From Epiperipatus broadwayi (lineage: Eukaryota > Onychophora > Udeonychophora > Euonychophora > Peripatidae), in NCBI GenBank assembly GCA_028023455.1, contig JAQFVV010012416.1, forward strand, positions 10,074,032 through 10,138,031: a stretch of DNA of 64,000 nt, read 5' to 3'. The notes beneath the pieces were generated by a model that had not been told where the DNA came from, did not search any database, and worked only from the letters and a program-made list of their open reading frames with translations. A program made the translations under genes and the position numbers. Shown in pieces: positions 14,001 to 29,000 of this stretch; positions within the stretch are counted from its first letter, which is position 1; each line of letters opens with the position of its first letter.

Positions 14001-17000
14001 CTTATCCTACAAATCTTTATTTATAATAATCCTCCATATAGGTACTAATTTAACAGCTTTATTGGTGAGAAATATATAACTAATCAAATTAATTCACAGC
14101 ATTCCTGATTTGAAATATATTTTCTCATAAGCTATATCTACATTGTATGTATATGAATAAGTATATGTAAACATTAAATGATCAGTGAATCATTATAGTA
14201 TATGTTAAAATTAAGTGAAAAAATATGGCCAGCAAAGTTTTAAAGAAAATGTTGCTAATGAAAATAATAGCAGTTTGAAAAATGATGGCTTCATAAAAAT
14301 AAAAAAACACTGATTTCAAAGAGCAAAGGCAGCAGAAAATGGGCATAGAAAAATGATATACATAAATGATGGACCACTACACAAAAATATTTTAATTATA
14401 ATAATATTTATATTTTATATATTTTGATTTAGATTTGTTCTGTTTTCATGATATATTTTAGTCAATCAGAGTTGATATTGTTTGTTAGGAAATAGTTTAA
14501 TTTATTAAAAACAGCTTTGGCATACAGAGTATTATAAACTATAGATGCCAAAATGTCTTCAATAAACTGTTTTAATTTGCTATCTTTTACTGATTACATT
14601 AGTTTACAAAAGAAACATATTTGGCATTTTTATCTATTTTTTTTTTTTAAATCGAAATATTAGAGAACCTTATATTGAAACTCTTTATTAATTCAAGATT
14701 TTAACCTGAACTCTAATTAAAAAATTGAGTGAAAAATGTATAGCTTTTTACCCATCATCCAATTTTTAGTAATACATTTAATTTTTTAAAAGGATTATTA
14801 TTGTTGATAGGATATTTTTATGGAAAGAAAAATTTAGATATATATGAGTGAAATTATATTTTGATTGGTTTAGAATGGTAGACTCAGAGACAGGATTTTT
14901 TTTGGGTAGTTGATAAGAAATAGAATGTTAAAAAAAAATTAAATTGTCAGGGCTTGGCATGAATGCAGAACTAATCTGAATTAAAATGGAAAATCAGTAT
15001 TCTTACCAACAATATCACTGTAATTGAAACATTTTGCAGGAAAACTCGTAGTGCATCATTTATCCTATGTATTGCTTTTTCACATTGTTTTTCTTTGAGC
15101 ACAAAATCAGCACCATAGAAATATATATTATTTTTTATGGATCCATCTTGTTTTGAGCTGTTTTTTTTTATTTGTTGTTAATAAATTATAATCTTGAAAT
15201 TATATTTATCCAGATGGATTGGGATTTTTTTTTTTAAATTTCAAATAATACATTATTATTTTAATAATAATTATATCTTACTTTTTTAAAAATCAGAAAT
15301 GTTTTAAGAGTAATTAATTTCATTCTCAATCTTTTCTCATTCTGCCATTAGTTCTTTAAAAATAGAACTTTTTTGAGTGTTTAAGCTTTTGATTTTCTTT
15401 TATTTAAGGAGCCTTATAAATAAATTCTAAATTTTCAGTAACCAGCTGAAATATAAAATTTTTCCTAAATAAATACATGCCAATTAGTATATATTTATAG
15501 ATAGATGGATAAGTAGGTAGGTGGATCGATGAGTAAAATAACTTTATAATAAATTACTGATCAGATAATATTATTTATTTAAAAAAGTCATTAATATTAT
15601 TATTCCTGATGTTTTACAAATGTATAATTGCTGAAATATTAAAAATATATATGTATGCTACACATAAGTATATATAGTCAATTTTTTATAAGTGTTATAT
15701 GACGTCCATCAAACACACATTTTTATAATTAGTAGTTTTGGAAATGTTAAGAACTGCAATGTCTGAGTTATATTTAAAATTAAACATTTTTTTAAATATA
15801 TATAATATAATATTTCAGTAAAAAAAATCATTAAATTATTATAATAGGGGTCTATCACTTTTAATATATCTTTCATTTATTTTCTTGTATCTAACAAAAT
15901 GTTAATTACAGTGAATTATAGAGAATTCACTAATTAATATTTTGAATGGTATAAATGCAGTTTTTAAAAAAAAATTATTAAAGTGAATGAAAGAAAATTT
16001 TAAAAAGCTAAGTAATTTTCATCACTGGAAATTAGAAATTTGCTAAAAATAAGTATTCAACTGTATAAAGAAGTTATTCAAGATATAAGAAGCTTACCAC
16101 AAAATAAATCAGTTTATTAATATGTGCACAAATCCAAACTTTAAAATAATAAAAAAATTGAAGTAAATTTAATTTAGTTTCAGGAAAAAAAGATGGTAAA
16201 GACAAAAACTATTTAAATGATAATGCACAATAATCAAAATGAAAGAATGGTCATGAATTTTATAGATTGGATTTAAAGCTTAGTATAAGTGTAAAATGAA
16301 TTAATAGTTACTGAATATGTAGTTTTAATGTTATGAATAAGCATGATGTATATGGAAAGTAAAGAAATATTAAATAAGGAGAAAACATCAATGGATAATA
16401 CTGCTGTTTCTGACTACAGAAAGCAAGTAGTTATCATAAGAGAATTTTACCTTGATAATAAAATTTCCAGTTACATTATGTCAGAATAAGAGACATCAAG
16501 ATTTTCTATAAATTGAGCTGGCAATCAGTGATGCATTGTTTAGCCCTTAATATGAGGAAGCATCTGCAAAACATGATTATCTGCAATAGTGTATTTAAAG
16601 TGTAGTCATATTACAATAAATTAGAAATTTTTAGCCCAATGTGAAATATTTTCATTGTCTTATGATTTAAAAATAAAGTATCTACTACAATAAATATTTA
16701 ATTGATAATTGAAATATTTTTTAACCTATAAGCAACTATACTAATAAAATTGCATACTAAAACAGCCATTCACCTAGTAATTCTAGACTTTAATGGAAAT
16801 ACTTGTTCACCTGAAGTAATCTCCCAAGTTTTATCCTGTTTCTATGAGGCAAATGCATGTTATGAATATTGCTTAGATTTTTTGAAAATGTATATAATTA
16901 TACCTCTATCATATTATATGGTTTAATGTGTAGTAGAATGATGGATCCAAAAGCTAAAGGGTTGTGTATTGTTTCTCAAATATTTCTTCATGTTCCAGTA

Positions 17001-20000
17001 GACTAACCAACCATTCAGTACTTGTTTTTACATAAAATAATAATCCAAAATGACACAGTGCTACCTACAATCTTAATTAGAACATATATCAAATGTCTAC
17101 ATCTTTCTCAATTATTGCATGCAATTGTCTTGAAACCCCAAACATTTATTTCTGATTGGCTATTAGTTTTTAAAATTCACTATAGATCATAAGATTCAAC
17201 TAAACCACGTTCTTAGGTTAAAGTAAATATTCATTTTTGATTGTTAATTCAAGAACATGTATATTTATTTCTTTTTTTAATTATAGTGCCTTTTTTAAAA
17301 ACTTGTGAATGCTAAGTCTATTTTAAAATCATGGTAATATTTATTTTTCTAAAGATAATTAAAATGTCACATGACCACCACTTCCTATACTTCTGCAAGC
17401 TGTTAAAACAATAGCAAACTTTCCATACAGTAGTGCCACCTAATGCAAACCTTAGTAATCAATGGATGCAAGAAGATTTATGCATTAAATCCCTATCTAG
17501 TGCCTACTCATCCAATATTCCCAGACTAATTTCTAGCTCGTGACTTTCATCAGTTAGGAGCTTTGGATCTAAGAGCATTGTAGTTAGATCTTTGGATATA
17601 ATGCAATCTTCCAGTAGCACCTTTTATGTATTTAGTTAATTATAAAGCTATGAGCCTAAAATAAAAACAATAATGTTTTTAATCCAAGCTAATTCACTTG
17701 TATAGTCATAAAAATCTGAATTCTGTTCAGTATCTATACATTTTGGTGTCTATGTTTTTTTTACTAACCATAGTCACCATCATCCTATGGCAGAATTGGT
17801 ATTAAACCACTAAAACCTCCTAGCATCTATTGATTACTATAGATTACATTGGGTGACATTACTATATAGAGAGTTTGCTACTGTTTTAATAGCTTGTGTA
17901 AGTATAGGTGGTGGTGGTCATGTGAGGTTTTAATGGTTTAATACCAATCCTGCCATAGGGTGGATGATGGTAAACTATAGTTTGTAAAAACCAAATACCA
18001 AAATGTATAGATACTGAACTTGGTTCAGATTTGTATGACTATACAAACAAATTAGCTTGAGTTTAAAACATTATTTTATTTTTATTTTGGGCTCATAGCT
18101 TTGTAGTTACCTAAATAAATAAAAGTTAGCTGCTGGAGGGTTGCATTAGATCCCAAGAGTCAGGTGAAAAATTCGTCTGATGATATTGGTTGAGTAGACA
18201 CTAGATAGGAATTTTATGCATAAACTTTCTAGTATCCAGTGATTACTTTTCCTTTAAACTTTAAATATTCATGCATGCACACATCCTTATGGTTTAACAT
18301 ATATTATTATGTGCCATGAGATCTCTCAATATATATGTGCATGTTTGTGTATGTCTATATATATAAATGATTAAATAATATATGTTTAAATTTAACTATA
18401 TACAACATATTTTTATTTGTGTAATTGTAGATTTAGTAAATACCTGTAGGACTCCTCCACGCTGCCGATCTCCCAGCATGCCTAGGAGGCCCAGTGAGGC
18501 TAGTAAGTATATATTAATCTTATATTACTAATGTATAATTAACATATGGAATTTCAAGCAATTTTTGAAAGAATTTAAAATTGTGTTTGAAGATGGTTTA
18601 GATTTGAACAAAATCAATAGGAAGGTGCAACAAATATAGCTGGTATCAAAAAGCAGCAATTGACCAATAAAATTTTTGCTGAGACAAAACAATTTATTAA
18701 AAAAGAAGGAATATGAAAATATATAGTAATTGTTAAGAAGAATTGAATATCTAGAATTTTCTAAAATGGCATGAAAAAGAATTACCAATGATGTAAGAAA
18801 ATATAATTGTGAATTAACAAAGAAAGATATAGAAGATAATAAAAGTATCAAAAATATAAAACATTTTGATATTAAAATGAAACTTATTTCTTCAATAAGA
18901 AGAAAAGATGGCACTATTATTAAAAAAAGAGATGACATCATGAAATGTATGGAAAAATTTAACAAAGCAATATATAGAGATAAAGAAGAAGAAAATGTAT
19001 CCCCACAATTACAACATGTGAATTGCCCATTATTTTAAATGAAGTAAGACATACAATTAAAACTATGAAAAAGAGAAAAGCTTCAGATAATAATTGAAAT
19101 GTAATCGCAATCTTAAAAGAAGCAGGTGAAAAAATAGAAAAATTATTGCCAAAATTATATGCCAAATGTCTAAATGAAAGGATGTATTAGATGATTGGAA
19201 AAATGCTGTGCTAATATTAATATTTAAAAAAATGAGCTTGATAAAGAAGATATTAGAAATTAACAGATCTATTAATATTTTATCAGTTCTATACAAAATT
19301 TTTACCAAGATAATTACAATTCATTTACAGAGAACTTTGGATTTTAATCAATCAAAAGAACAATTCTGGATTTAAAAGTAGATTTAGCACAGTGGATCAC
19401 ATTCAAGCATTGAAAGACATTACAGAAAGAACCAATAAATATGAGTTGCCATTATGTTTTGGTTTTGTAGATTATGAAAAGGCATTTGATTCTATAAGTA
19501 TTTCTTTAATAATTAAAAGTTTTTGAATTATCAAGATTTTGACCCAGAATATTATCATATTCTAAAGAATATTTATCAAAATGCAACAACAATGATTATA
19601 TTGCATAATGATACTATGAAAATTAACATTGAGAGGGTATATGACAGGGTGACTTTATATCTAAAATTTTTACAGCATATTTACAAGAAGTACTATAAAT
19701 TAAAATAGGAGTACAAGTAAATGGAGATTGATTAAATCATTTATATTTTGAAGATGATGTAATTATTTTGCAAATAATGCTTCAGAGTTTCAGGAGATGT
19801 TGTAAGAATTATCAGATGAACTACTAAAGGTAAGTGCTAATAAAACTAAAGTAATGCTTAATGGATTTTCTCACACAAAGAAAATAAAGAGTATAATGAT
19901 GAATTAGAAGTTAATAATTACAAATATCTTAGTAAGATTATTAATATACCATGGAATTAAACTGAGCAGTGTGCTTTTAATAGAATATGACTATATGTTT

Positions 20001-23000
20001 GAAAAGGAAAATGTTTATATTTTTCCAATTCTTACTTATGGATCTAAGACTTGGATACTTAGCAGAGATTTCTGACCACTCAATGAAGTATGGAGAGATG
20101 TGTGATGGGAGTAATAAGAAGGGATTGAAAATGAAACATTTGAGTGAGAGAACAAATAGGTGTTGCTGACATCATTGAAAGAATTAAGAGAATGAAGTTG
20201 GTATCAATATACTGTTAGAAGAGATGATAATAGATGAACAGTTAAAATCTTAAACTGGATTCCAAGAGATTGTAAAAGACCTAGAAAGAGATCATATGAG
20301 ATGGATGAATGAAATAAGAAAATGTGCTGGGGATGATGTTTATCCTGCAGTGGATCAATAATGTTTGAAAATGATGATGATATTATATTATCAGACCTGT
20401 TGTGATAGGATAAGTGTGAAATGAATAATTAATCTCATTACAGATCTGCATTCTGTAATGAATTCTCATAAAATTTATGAATGAAATTTGTTTCCAAAAA
20501 TAGAGAATAAAATAATTTATTTATTATAAGTTCTTTTCTTTTTTTTTTTTGATTTTCAATTTGAACAATATTTATTAAAATATTTTTAGGATTGACAGTT
20601 CCTGTCATTCAGCAAATGTTGGGAGATGCAGTAAATAATATCGTCAAACACTTTTACAAGCCAGAAAAGGAGGTATGGCAGATATTTTATTATTCTGAGA
20701 TAATATTAGCAATCATATTTTATATTACTTATTATAACTATTAAAACAATAGAATCTTTCATTAATTATTTAATAATATTTTCAGATCATGACTCATGAA
20801 ATTAACATGGCAATTTTTAATTTTTCCTTCTAGTTTTATTTGTTTATTTATACCTAGGTAATATAATTTTTTCATTTAGGAAATGGATATTTTTTTAAAT
20901 GCTTGTTTTATATAGTATTATTAAATTCCAAAACTAATCTGTTACAATGATGAGCTAAAACTTTATGCAACATCCACCACAAATTTTTATCTGTGATCAA
21001 TATCATTAATAGGGCATTAATATCTATGATTGCTAAAAAAAAAAAAAAAAAAACATTTTTTATCATCTTTAAATTTTTGAAAGAATTTTTGGGATTGATG
21101 AATTGGATTTGTCAATAATCTTTAAATATTTTTTCTCATTAAGTTCACTTTTATTATTAATGTTTTGTTCGATTTAAGATAAATAGATTGTTAATTTCGT
21201 TGTGGAATTTCTGAAATATTTTTGGTACTTTTGTACAACAGAAGTTTGCCACCCATGTTTGTCTTAGTTATCCATTTTCAGGACCTGAATTATTTGTTTA
21301 TATTTATTTTCTCAAAAATATTTTAATAAACATGTGTTACTTATTAAATTTAAACAATACTGTTACCTTTAAAAAATATTACTAAATGGTTTATAAATTC
21401 CATTTCATAACATATAATTAATATTTGTTTTATGTATAGATAGCATATGAACATAAAACACGTTGCCATTATTTGGCAGCATTTTAATACGTTAAGGGTA
21501 ATATTATTTTTGAGCTTTTACTATAATTTTTTTTTTTTTTTTGTGGAAATGATTAAAATTTGGGATCTTCCAATGACTGAAGAAACAAAAAGCACAGAGA
21601 AACTGTGGGACAACACATTGATTTCTATTTAGTAGAATTTATGTTGTGCCAACTGTATAAATGTGAGGACAGATTTGTGGCCATGATATATGCTATTAAG
21701 GATTTCTGCCTGCCAATATGAAGAACCCACATTTGTAACACACTCTTGCTATACTTTCTTTGACCAGCTTTTTTATTTGTTATTTATATTAAATTTTCTT
21801 TAATTCCAATTATTTGTAGTTTTGTGTATTTTCTTTTGGTTTTTAGAATCATATTTAAAAAAATAATATTAAATATGATAGCTTGTAGTCAGTGATATTG
21901 TTTGCAAGATTTTTTTGACACCCTTGTAAATGGATAATTAAAACAAACACAGGTGGCAAACTTTTGTCATACATCTACATAAGTACCAATTTTTTTTTAT
22001 AATTACTAGTTTTGTCAGATTCAATTTATCATTATTTTTAATTATGCTTTTCGTAAGTGGCTTTATGGCTTTTAGACTAAGTGGAGTCAGGATTGAATAA
22101 ATTGAGACTTGTCTACATGATTCTTTTTAAAGTAGGCACACTGGAATTGTTTTTATTTCTAAATATAAATTGACATTAAATAAGTTTTCATCATAACTAG
22201 AGATTTTTAGCATATTAGAATTAAAATTTGTATTATTAAATATTATATATTGAAACTCCAAAAAGAGCTTTTCTGATACTAAAAATCTTCTTTTATCAGT
22301 GAGTATGTTTTCTATGAATAGATTGTATTTTTTTCATCAAATCTGTTTTGTTTTTTTTTTAAAAATTAATTTTAAACACTATCAAAGGGAATAGCCAGCC
22401 ATGTTTGAAAAAAGAGTGACAAATTAATGTGAGTATTACTACATAAACAACTAATTCTTTCAAGAAACTAAACACAAAATTTATGTTACTGTTATTGAAA
22501 TCTTACATTATTTACAACAGGGATATTCAACCAATCATATACAATTTACCAGTCAATTTTAGTGTGTTTTGGTGAATCATTCCTTTTTTAATTGCATGTA
22601 TTCAGACTTTACCAAAACAATTTAGATATGACACAAACTTTAAAACAGATCTTAATAATATTTGATAAGATTACATTAATACAATGATGTAAATAATTAG
22701 AATCCAAAATGATTTTAAAACTGAAATAAAAAAGATGCATTTGAAAATATATTAAAGATAAACATGTAGCAAGCATTGTGGTAAAATGATATACTGTTTA
22801 ATTCTTCATATTTAGAAGCAGAATTAATAGTTTCTGATATGAACATCATAATTAAAATTGTGGAAAATTTTCATCCTAATATTGCCACCTAGTGCAAACT
22901 CTAGCAATTACTAGATGCTATGGATAGGAAAACACTGGATAAGGGATTATAATGCACAATCTTCTGGCATTTCTTCATTACTAGAGCTTGCCCTAGGTGG

Positions 23001-26000
23001 CACTATTGTAGGAAAAAAAAATTATAGTTATATATGAGTTTTATAGCTATAGAGAAGGCATATGATAGAGTAAATAGAAATAGATTATGGGTAAGTTTAG
23101 AAAATTTGGGAATGGATGAAGCTTTAGTGGATATTATTAAGAAATTGTATGAAAATAATTATTATACGTATCAATTAGGAAATATAGAATCGGTTAAAGT
23201 TAAAAATGGGACTAAGGCAAGGATGCCCTATATCACCTATTTTGTTTTTGTTGTATTTGAGTGAAATGGAGAGAGCAATAGAAAGATTAGGAAGAGGAAT
23301 AGAGATACCATTAAGAGGTGGTAAGGGAGTATATACGTTGTCAGGTGTGTTTTTTTTTTGAGGATGATGTCTTTTTGTGTACAGAAAGAATAGAAGATAT
23401 GTAAGTTGTGCTGAGGACATATGCAAGAGTGGATAAAGAGATGGGGATTAAATTTAGTGAAGAAAAATCAAATGTAATGATGGTTAATACTGGGGAAAGA
23501 AAAGATGTAGAATTTTTATTGGGGGATATAAAGTTAAGTGTGGTGAATAGATATAGTTATTTGGGAATCATGTTAAGTAATCAGAAAAATTGCTTGGATG
23601 AATGAGAGAAAAAAATAATAAATGAAGCAAAGAAAAGAAAGGGATTGATAAAGAAATTAACAATGTTTTCATATAATAAATATGTTGTAGCTAGAATTGT
23701 ATAGAAGGGAGTTGCAGTAGCAGGGTTAAGATATGATAATGATGTGTTATGTGTTAGTAAAGGGGTATTAGGTTACTTAGAAAAAGTACAAAGGGAAGTA
23801 GGAAGACATGCATTGGATGCCAATGTGTGGACAGCAAGGGAGGCAATTCAAGGAGAAATGGGATGGTCAAGTTTTTATATGAAAGATGCAAAAAATAAAA
23901 TGAAAATGTTTGGTTAATTGCAGTTTATGGATAATAAAAGAATAGCCAAAATAGTATTTAATTGGGTTATGAGTAAAGGGCAGGCAACAAGATGGGTGAG
24001 AAAGATAAATGCAATTTGCAAAAAATTTGGATAAAGAATTTATATCAGTATACTTGTACGAAAGGTGGGATGATTGTGTTAGGAGGATTGTTGAGTGTTA
24101 TAGTGCTAAGGAATGGGATAAAAGAATAGATATTTAAATAAAGAATAGGGGGTTGAAGAGATGGAGAACTAGTATGGAGAGTAAAAAGAGTTTAAATATA
24201 TATATAGAAGTAAATGGAGCATTGGGTGTGAGTTAATTTATGATAATAGCAAGGAAAGTAGTTTATTGTTTAAGGCTCGAACGGGATCTTTAGCAAATAA
24301 TGAAGTTATGGAGGAATAAATATGAACAAAATGATTATACAGAAAGTGGGTTATTAGTTTTTATATTGGGTTTGGGAAAAGATAAAGGGGGATTTAGATA
24401 TGAAGGCCATGGAGTTGACAAAGATTATGTTGTGGAAATGGGAGAGAGCAGATTAAAGGAAAACTTAGGGTGAGAGAATGGAAAGGGAAGGTAACGTGGC
24501 TAACAGGTTTCTCTGGGCATAGTTGCTGAGAGATTCCTGACTCCATTTAAGGAGAAGTCACATTGCATTGCATCACATCACTATTGTTTTAATAGCTTGT
24601 ATAAGCATACAGAAAAAGTGATTGTGTGATGTTTTAATGGTTTAAAATCAAAAATTCTGTAATTGATGAATTTCTTGATCAGTGCTTACAATTTTTTTTA
24701 ATTCCAATTTTGAAAAAATGTCAAAGTTGGTAAAATGTCACAAATTTTTTTAATAATTGTACTTTCTAATTTTATTTTTATCTTCTTATACATGCTCACA
24801 TAGTATATGTTTAATATGAAATTTAAAATCAGATTCTAACATTTAGATTGTGAAAGTACTTTATTAAAAAAAAAAGTAGCTCGCATGTAAAAACATTGAG
24901 TATCTCTGATTTAGAACATTTCCATTTGCATTTCTTTTTTTTTTTTTTTCTATTTTTATAAAATGATAGAGTTATAATAAATCTTGCATCATAATTTAGT
25001 AAATGTAATATTTTGTATATTTATATAATATAAAAATTTGGTAAAATATTGTTTTAGACATCAAAAGATGTTTTAAAAAAAAAGATGTTTTGATATATCT
25101 GTCCAGGCAGTTGTGATAGAAACATTCTTTGAAATTCATTATTTATATTAGTGTTAAAGGAAATCATTAGATGGCAATAATATTAATTCATTATATAGTA
25201 TTTGTTTTAAAATGAACTTCATTCTTATTATTATAATTGTTGGGAAAGTGTCTCTACTGTTACACATTATATCTTTTTATTAATATTTGCCTTTAAAGAT
25301 CAATCACATAGACATAATCAAATGTTTTCATTTTATATATTGTTAGAGTTTTAAAATAAAAAAATAAAATGCACTGATAATAAATCTGAGATCATTAATA
25401 AGCTGTTAACACATAGATTTCTATTACATTGAGATACAGGTACCTTAATATCTGTAAAATAAAAAAGAGACTCCTATTATGAATTAGTAGTTATGAATGA
25501 TAACTTTATAATATAAAAGTTGTTAATTTTGCTAGAATTTAAATCCTGACTCATAGATTTATTGTCATGCAAAATATTCTACTTCTTTGTTTTTTGTTTT
25601 TTTGCATTAATTATTTTATTGTTACTTTTTATTTTTCTATTCTGTTGCTATTATTTTTATGTATATTAAAATGATAATATTAAGTATTACATTAATATTA
25701 TTATAAAATTGTATTAATAATAACATTAACACTCTTGCTAGTAATGGAACTATTAATCATTTATTGGACTTTAAATTTTTTTATCCTAATATATTATTTC
25801 TTATTACAGTTTAATTTATAAATGTCAGATTTTATGCATCTACAACTTTGACGTCAATTATGCCAGATAACTATATTAATGATTTAATAAATTAGAAATT
25901 ATCTCTAGTCCATATATAAACTTTAAATCTCAAAGATTAACACACCTGTTTTAAATACATGTCTTCATTTCTCTTTTTTCATATGTAATACCTTTTAAGA

Positions 26001-29000
26001 TATATTTAAACCTTCACCCCAGCACTCATCTAATCTCAGTTCCTTACACGTGTTGTCATTATTTGTTTAGTAGTATTCTATTCTAGAGCTATCTACTAAA
26101 AGCTTGAGTAATCAATGAATATGAGATGGTATTGCTATAACATCCATCTCTGCTGACTCATTTCTAGCTTTTGCTTTCATTGGGGAAGACTTGGGATTTA
26201 AAGCTGAAATTAATACACTTATATATCTAGCAGCCATTATTTTCTTCTTTATATTATTCAAATTAACAGCCTGAAATTCAAAAATCTCAAGCCAACTTAC
26301 TTGCAAATCAGTTAAGTATATATTTTAATGAGCCTATCATTTGGCTTAGAAAGGTCTTAGATTTGACATAAAACTGAGTTTATTAAAATATTTGGTTACA
26401 TGGTGTTAGGTCTATAGAACTAGGTAGGCAGTTGGCTTAAATTCAAATTTTTTTTATTTTTAATTTTACATTATTAGCTTGAATAGTCAAAAAAAAATAA
26501 AAGATGGCTTCCAGATCTTAAGTTCTCATTAGTAAAGTTCCAAAAATGTCTGGAAACTTAGACATACATGTATATTGTAATGACACGGCACATGCGGGCA
26601 CCATATGTAACAGGATAATATAAATATTTGAAAACCAGGCACTCTTTACAAACCTGGAGCTTAATTGTAAGTTTAGAGGATTTGAACTCAGATTTTTAAG
26701 CACCCTTCAACTATCCACACTGTCTCATACAACTGATACACATGACCACACACATGTAGAAAAGATATTAAATAATCACCAATATCCGTATTTTGTGCTA
26801 AACCAGTACTCATCAGTTGGTTCAATTATCATCTCCCACACACATATATAATTAGTGCTCAGTTTATATTAAAATAGCAAATCTTCATACTTTAATGGAC
26901 AGGCTTCAATCTACTCCAACTTTTCAGCCATCTATATCATTGAAAATCTGATGATGAAAACCCAAATCCTATGCTGATGCCAATATTATAATATACTACT
27001 ATCTGGATTTCTTTGATTACTGAAGCTTACAATAAATAGTTCTAGATTAAAGTGAAGTGGGTTGTTTTTTGAAACATATTAAACTGGGAGTGTCTCATGT
27101 TGTTGATATTATTCTGTTCTATTATATTAGTTACTTTTATTATTTATTATTATAATTATTGTTTTAGAGAGGCAGTCTAACCATTCTTCTGTGTGGAGAA
27201 ATGGGATTGGTCTACTGTCTGGAACAAGTATTTCTTTATGGTTTCCGATCCACAAGGTTCTTCAGGCATGTCTACCTCTGGGACTTTTTCGGTAAGTATA
27301 CTATTAATATTCTAGATTTTAGTAACACATTGTAGACAGTTATTGTATACACTTTAAATGTGTAGTTTGGAATATACCAAAGCATAAATTATTTGTAGAA
27401 TATGAAAATTATTTTTTGATTAAAAAAAATTTTGGTAGTTGTGACCTACACCCAATGAGGCCACCAGGTGATGCTGCAGTACCATCAACAACCACCATGA
27501 AACATGCAAGTGATAAATTTCTATTTGAAAATCGCTGAAATCGACAAATTAAAAAAAAACAACAAGAAAACGCTATGAAATATCAAATTACAAAAACAGA
27601 AATAGGTGAAAATATGTCAATGCAACACCCCACCCCATCCCCCCGAATGAAGAATTCTTTGCTGAAATGGACAAAGTAAAATGCCTAAGGCAAAATAAAT
27701 CAAACAAAATCTTCTAAAATACAAATTAAAAAAACAAAACAAGAAAATGCTATGAAATTCAAATTACAACAAAACTTTAATGGTAAATGTCAAAAAAATT
27801 AACAAAGCTTCATTAATGGCACTTCATCAATAGTGGGAATTACAAAAACAGAATTTCATCAATATTTAGCTTTCAACATTTGCAAATATACATTTGCGAT
27901 CAGATTCCAAAGCAGCACAAAATACAAATTAAAAAAAAAAACCCAAGAAAATGCTATGCATTAAGAATTCGATCAAAAATAAGTAAAATACAAAAACAGA
28001 AATTGGTGTCTAACTAACAGATATACCCCCCTCCTGCACGAAGAATTAAAACTAAAAATGGCAGTGACCGAGTAACTTTTCAAAAATGTACTAATTTTCA
28101 TCAATATTTAAAAATAAAAGACTATTTGCAAATATGCCTGTGTGTTATACAAACTAATACATATAAAGTAATTAAATATAGATAACAATGAGCGCATAGT
28201 GATCTATTGTTATCTGTTAGAATAATTTCAAAGCAGCTATTTATATCAGGAGAGCTACTAATTGTTTTTCCCAAAAATTTATTACATTAATTATTCTCTG
28301 CTTTGAAATTATGGCATATCAGAATAGAAAATAGGCATGGCCGTAGATTATAGAAAGTTTAAAATAATTGATTACAATTATAGGCAAAATTATTAAAAAG
28401 TTATATTTATTGGCAAGAATATTCCAAGATTTTATTTTAACTAGAATTTTAAGAAATTGAAAATATTATGGCATATCATTTAAATAGATTTATAGATATT
28501 GCAGGAAAAATATTACCCCCAATTTTTTTCAAGGGTCAAACTTAACCAGTTCCAGGTTCAGTTCGCTGCCATTTGCACTATGATGACTTCATCGTCCATC
28601 ATGTCCTGCCTTGTTAAAATTATAAAATTTAGCTTTCTATTGTTAAAATTTATAACTTAGCACTTTTATCAAAGATGATCCCCAAGTGAATAACAGCAGA
28701 TTAAAAAAAGAATTTAATAGAAGACTTGGACCTAGCAAACAGTTATTTAAGGAAAGTTGCAAAAATAGACCTCTCACATGTATAATATCCCAATGCAATT
28801 TAAAATAATAAATTATTCTTCAGCATTTTGCCAAAGAGAAAATATTTTCTTTAAAACAAACTTTAGTACCATATTTTGTGCATACCGGTAATTATATATA
28901 AGATGTATATTTTATTATGTTTTATTTAAAGAAAGTTGCAAATTGAAATGTGATGTAATAGGCCTCTCTTACATTAAAAAATATCGGGCAAGGTTTAGCA

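Noticed and set aside
18528-19308. Three minus-strand ORFs of 68-145 residues
   Set aside because: They are antisense shadows of the plus-strand group B LINE, with hydrophobic, composition-driven content.
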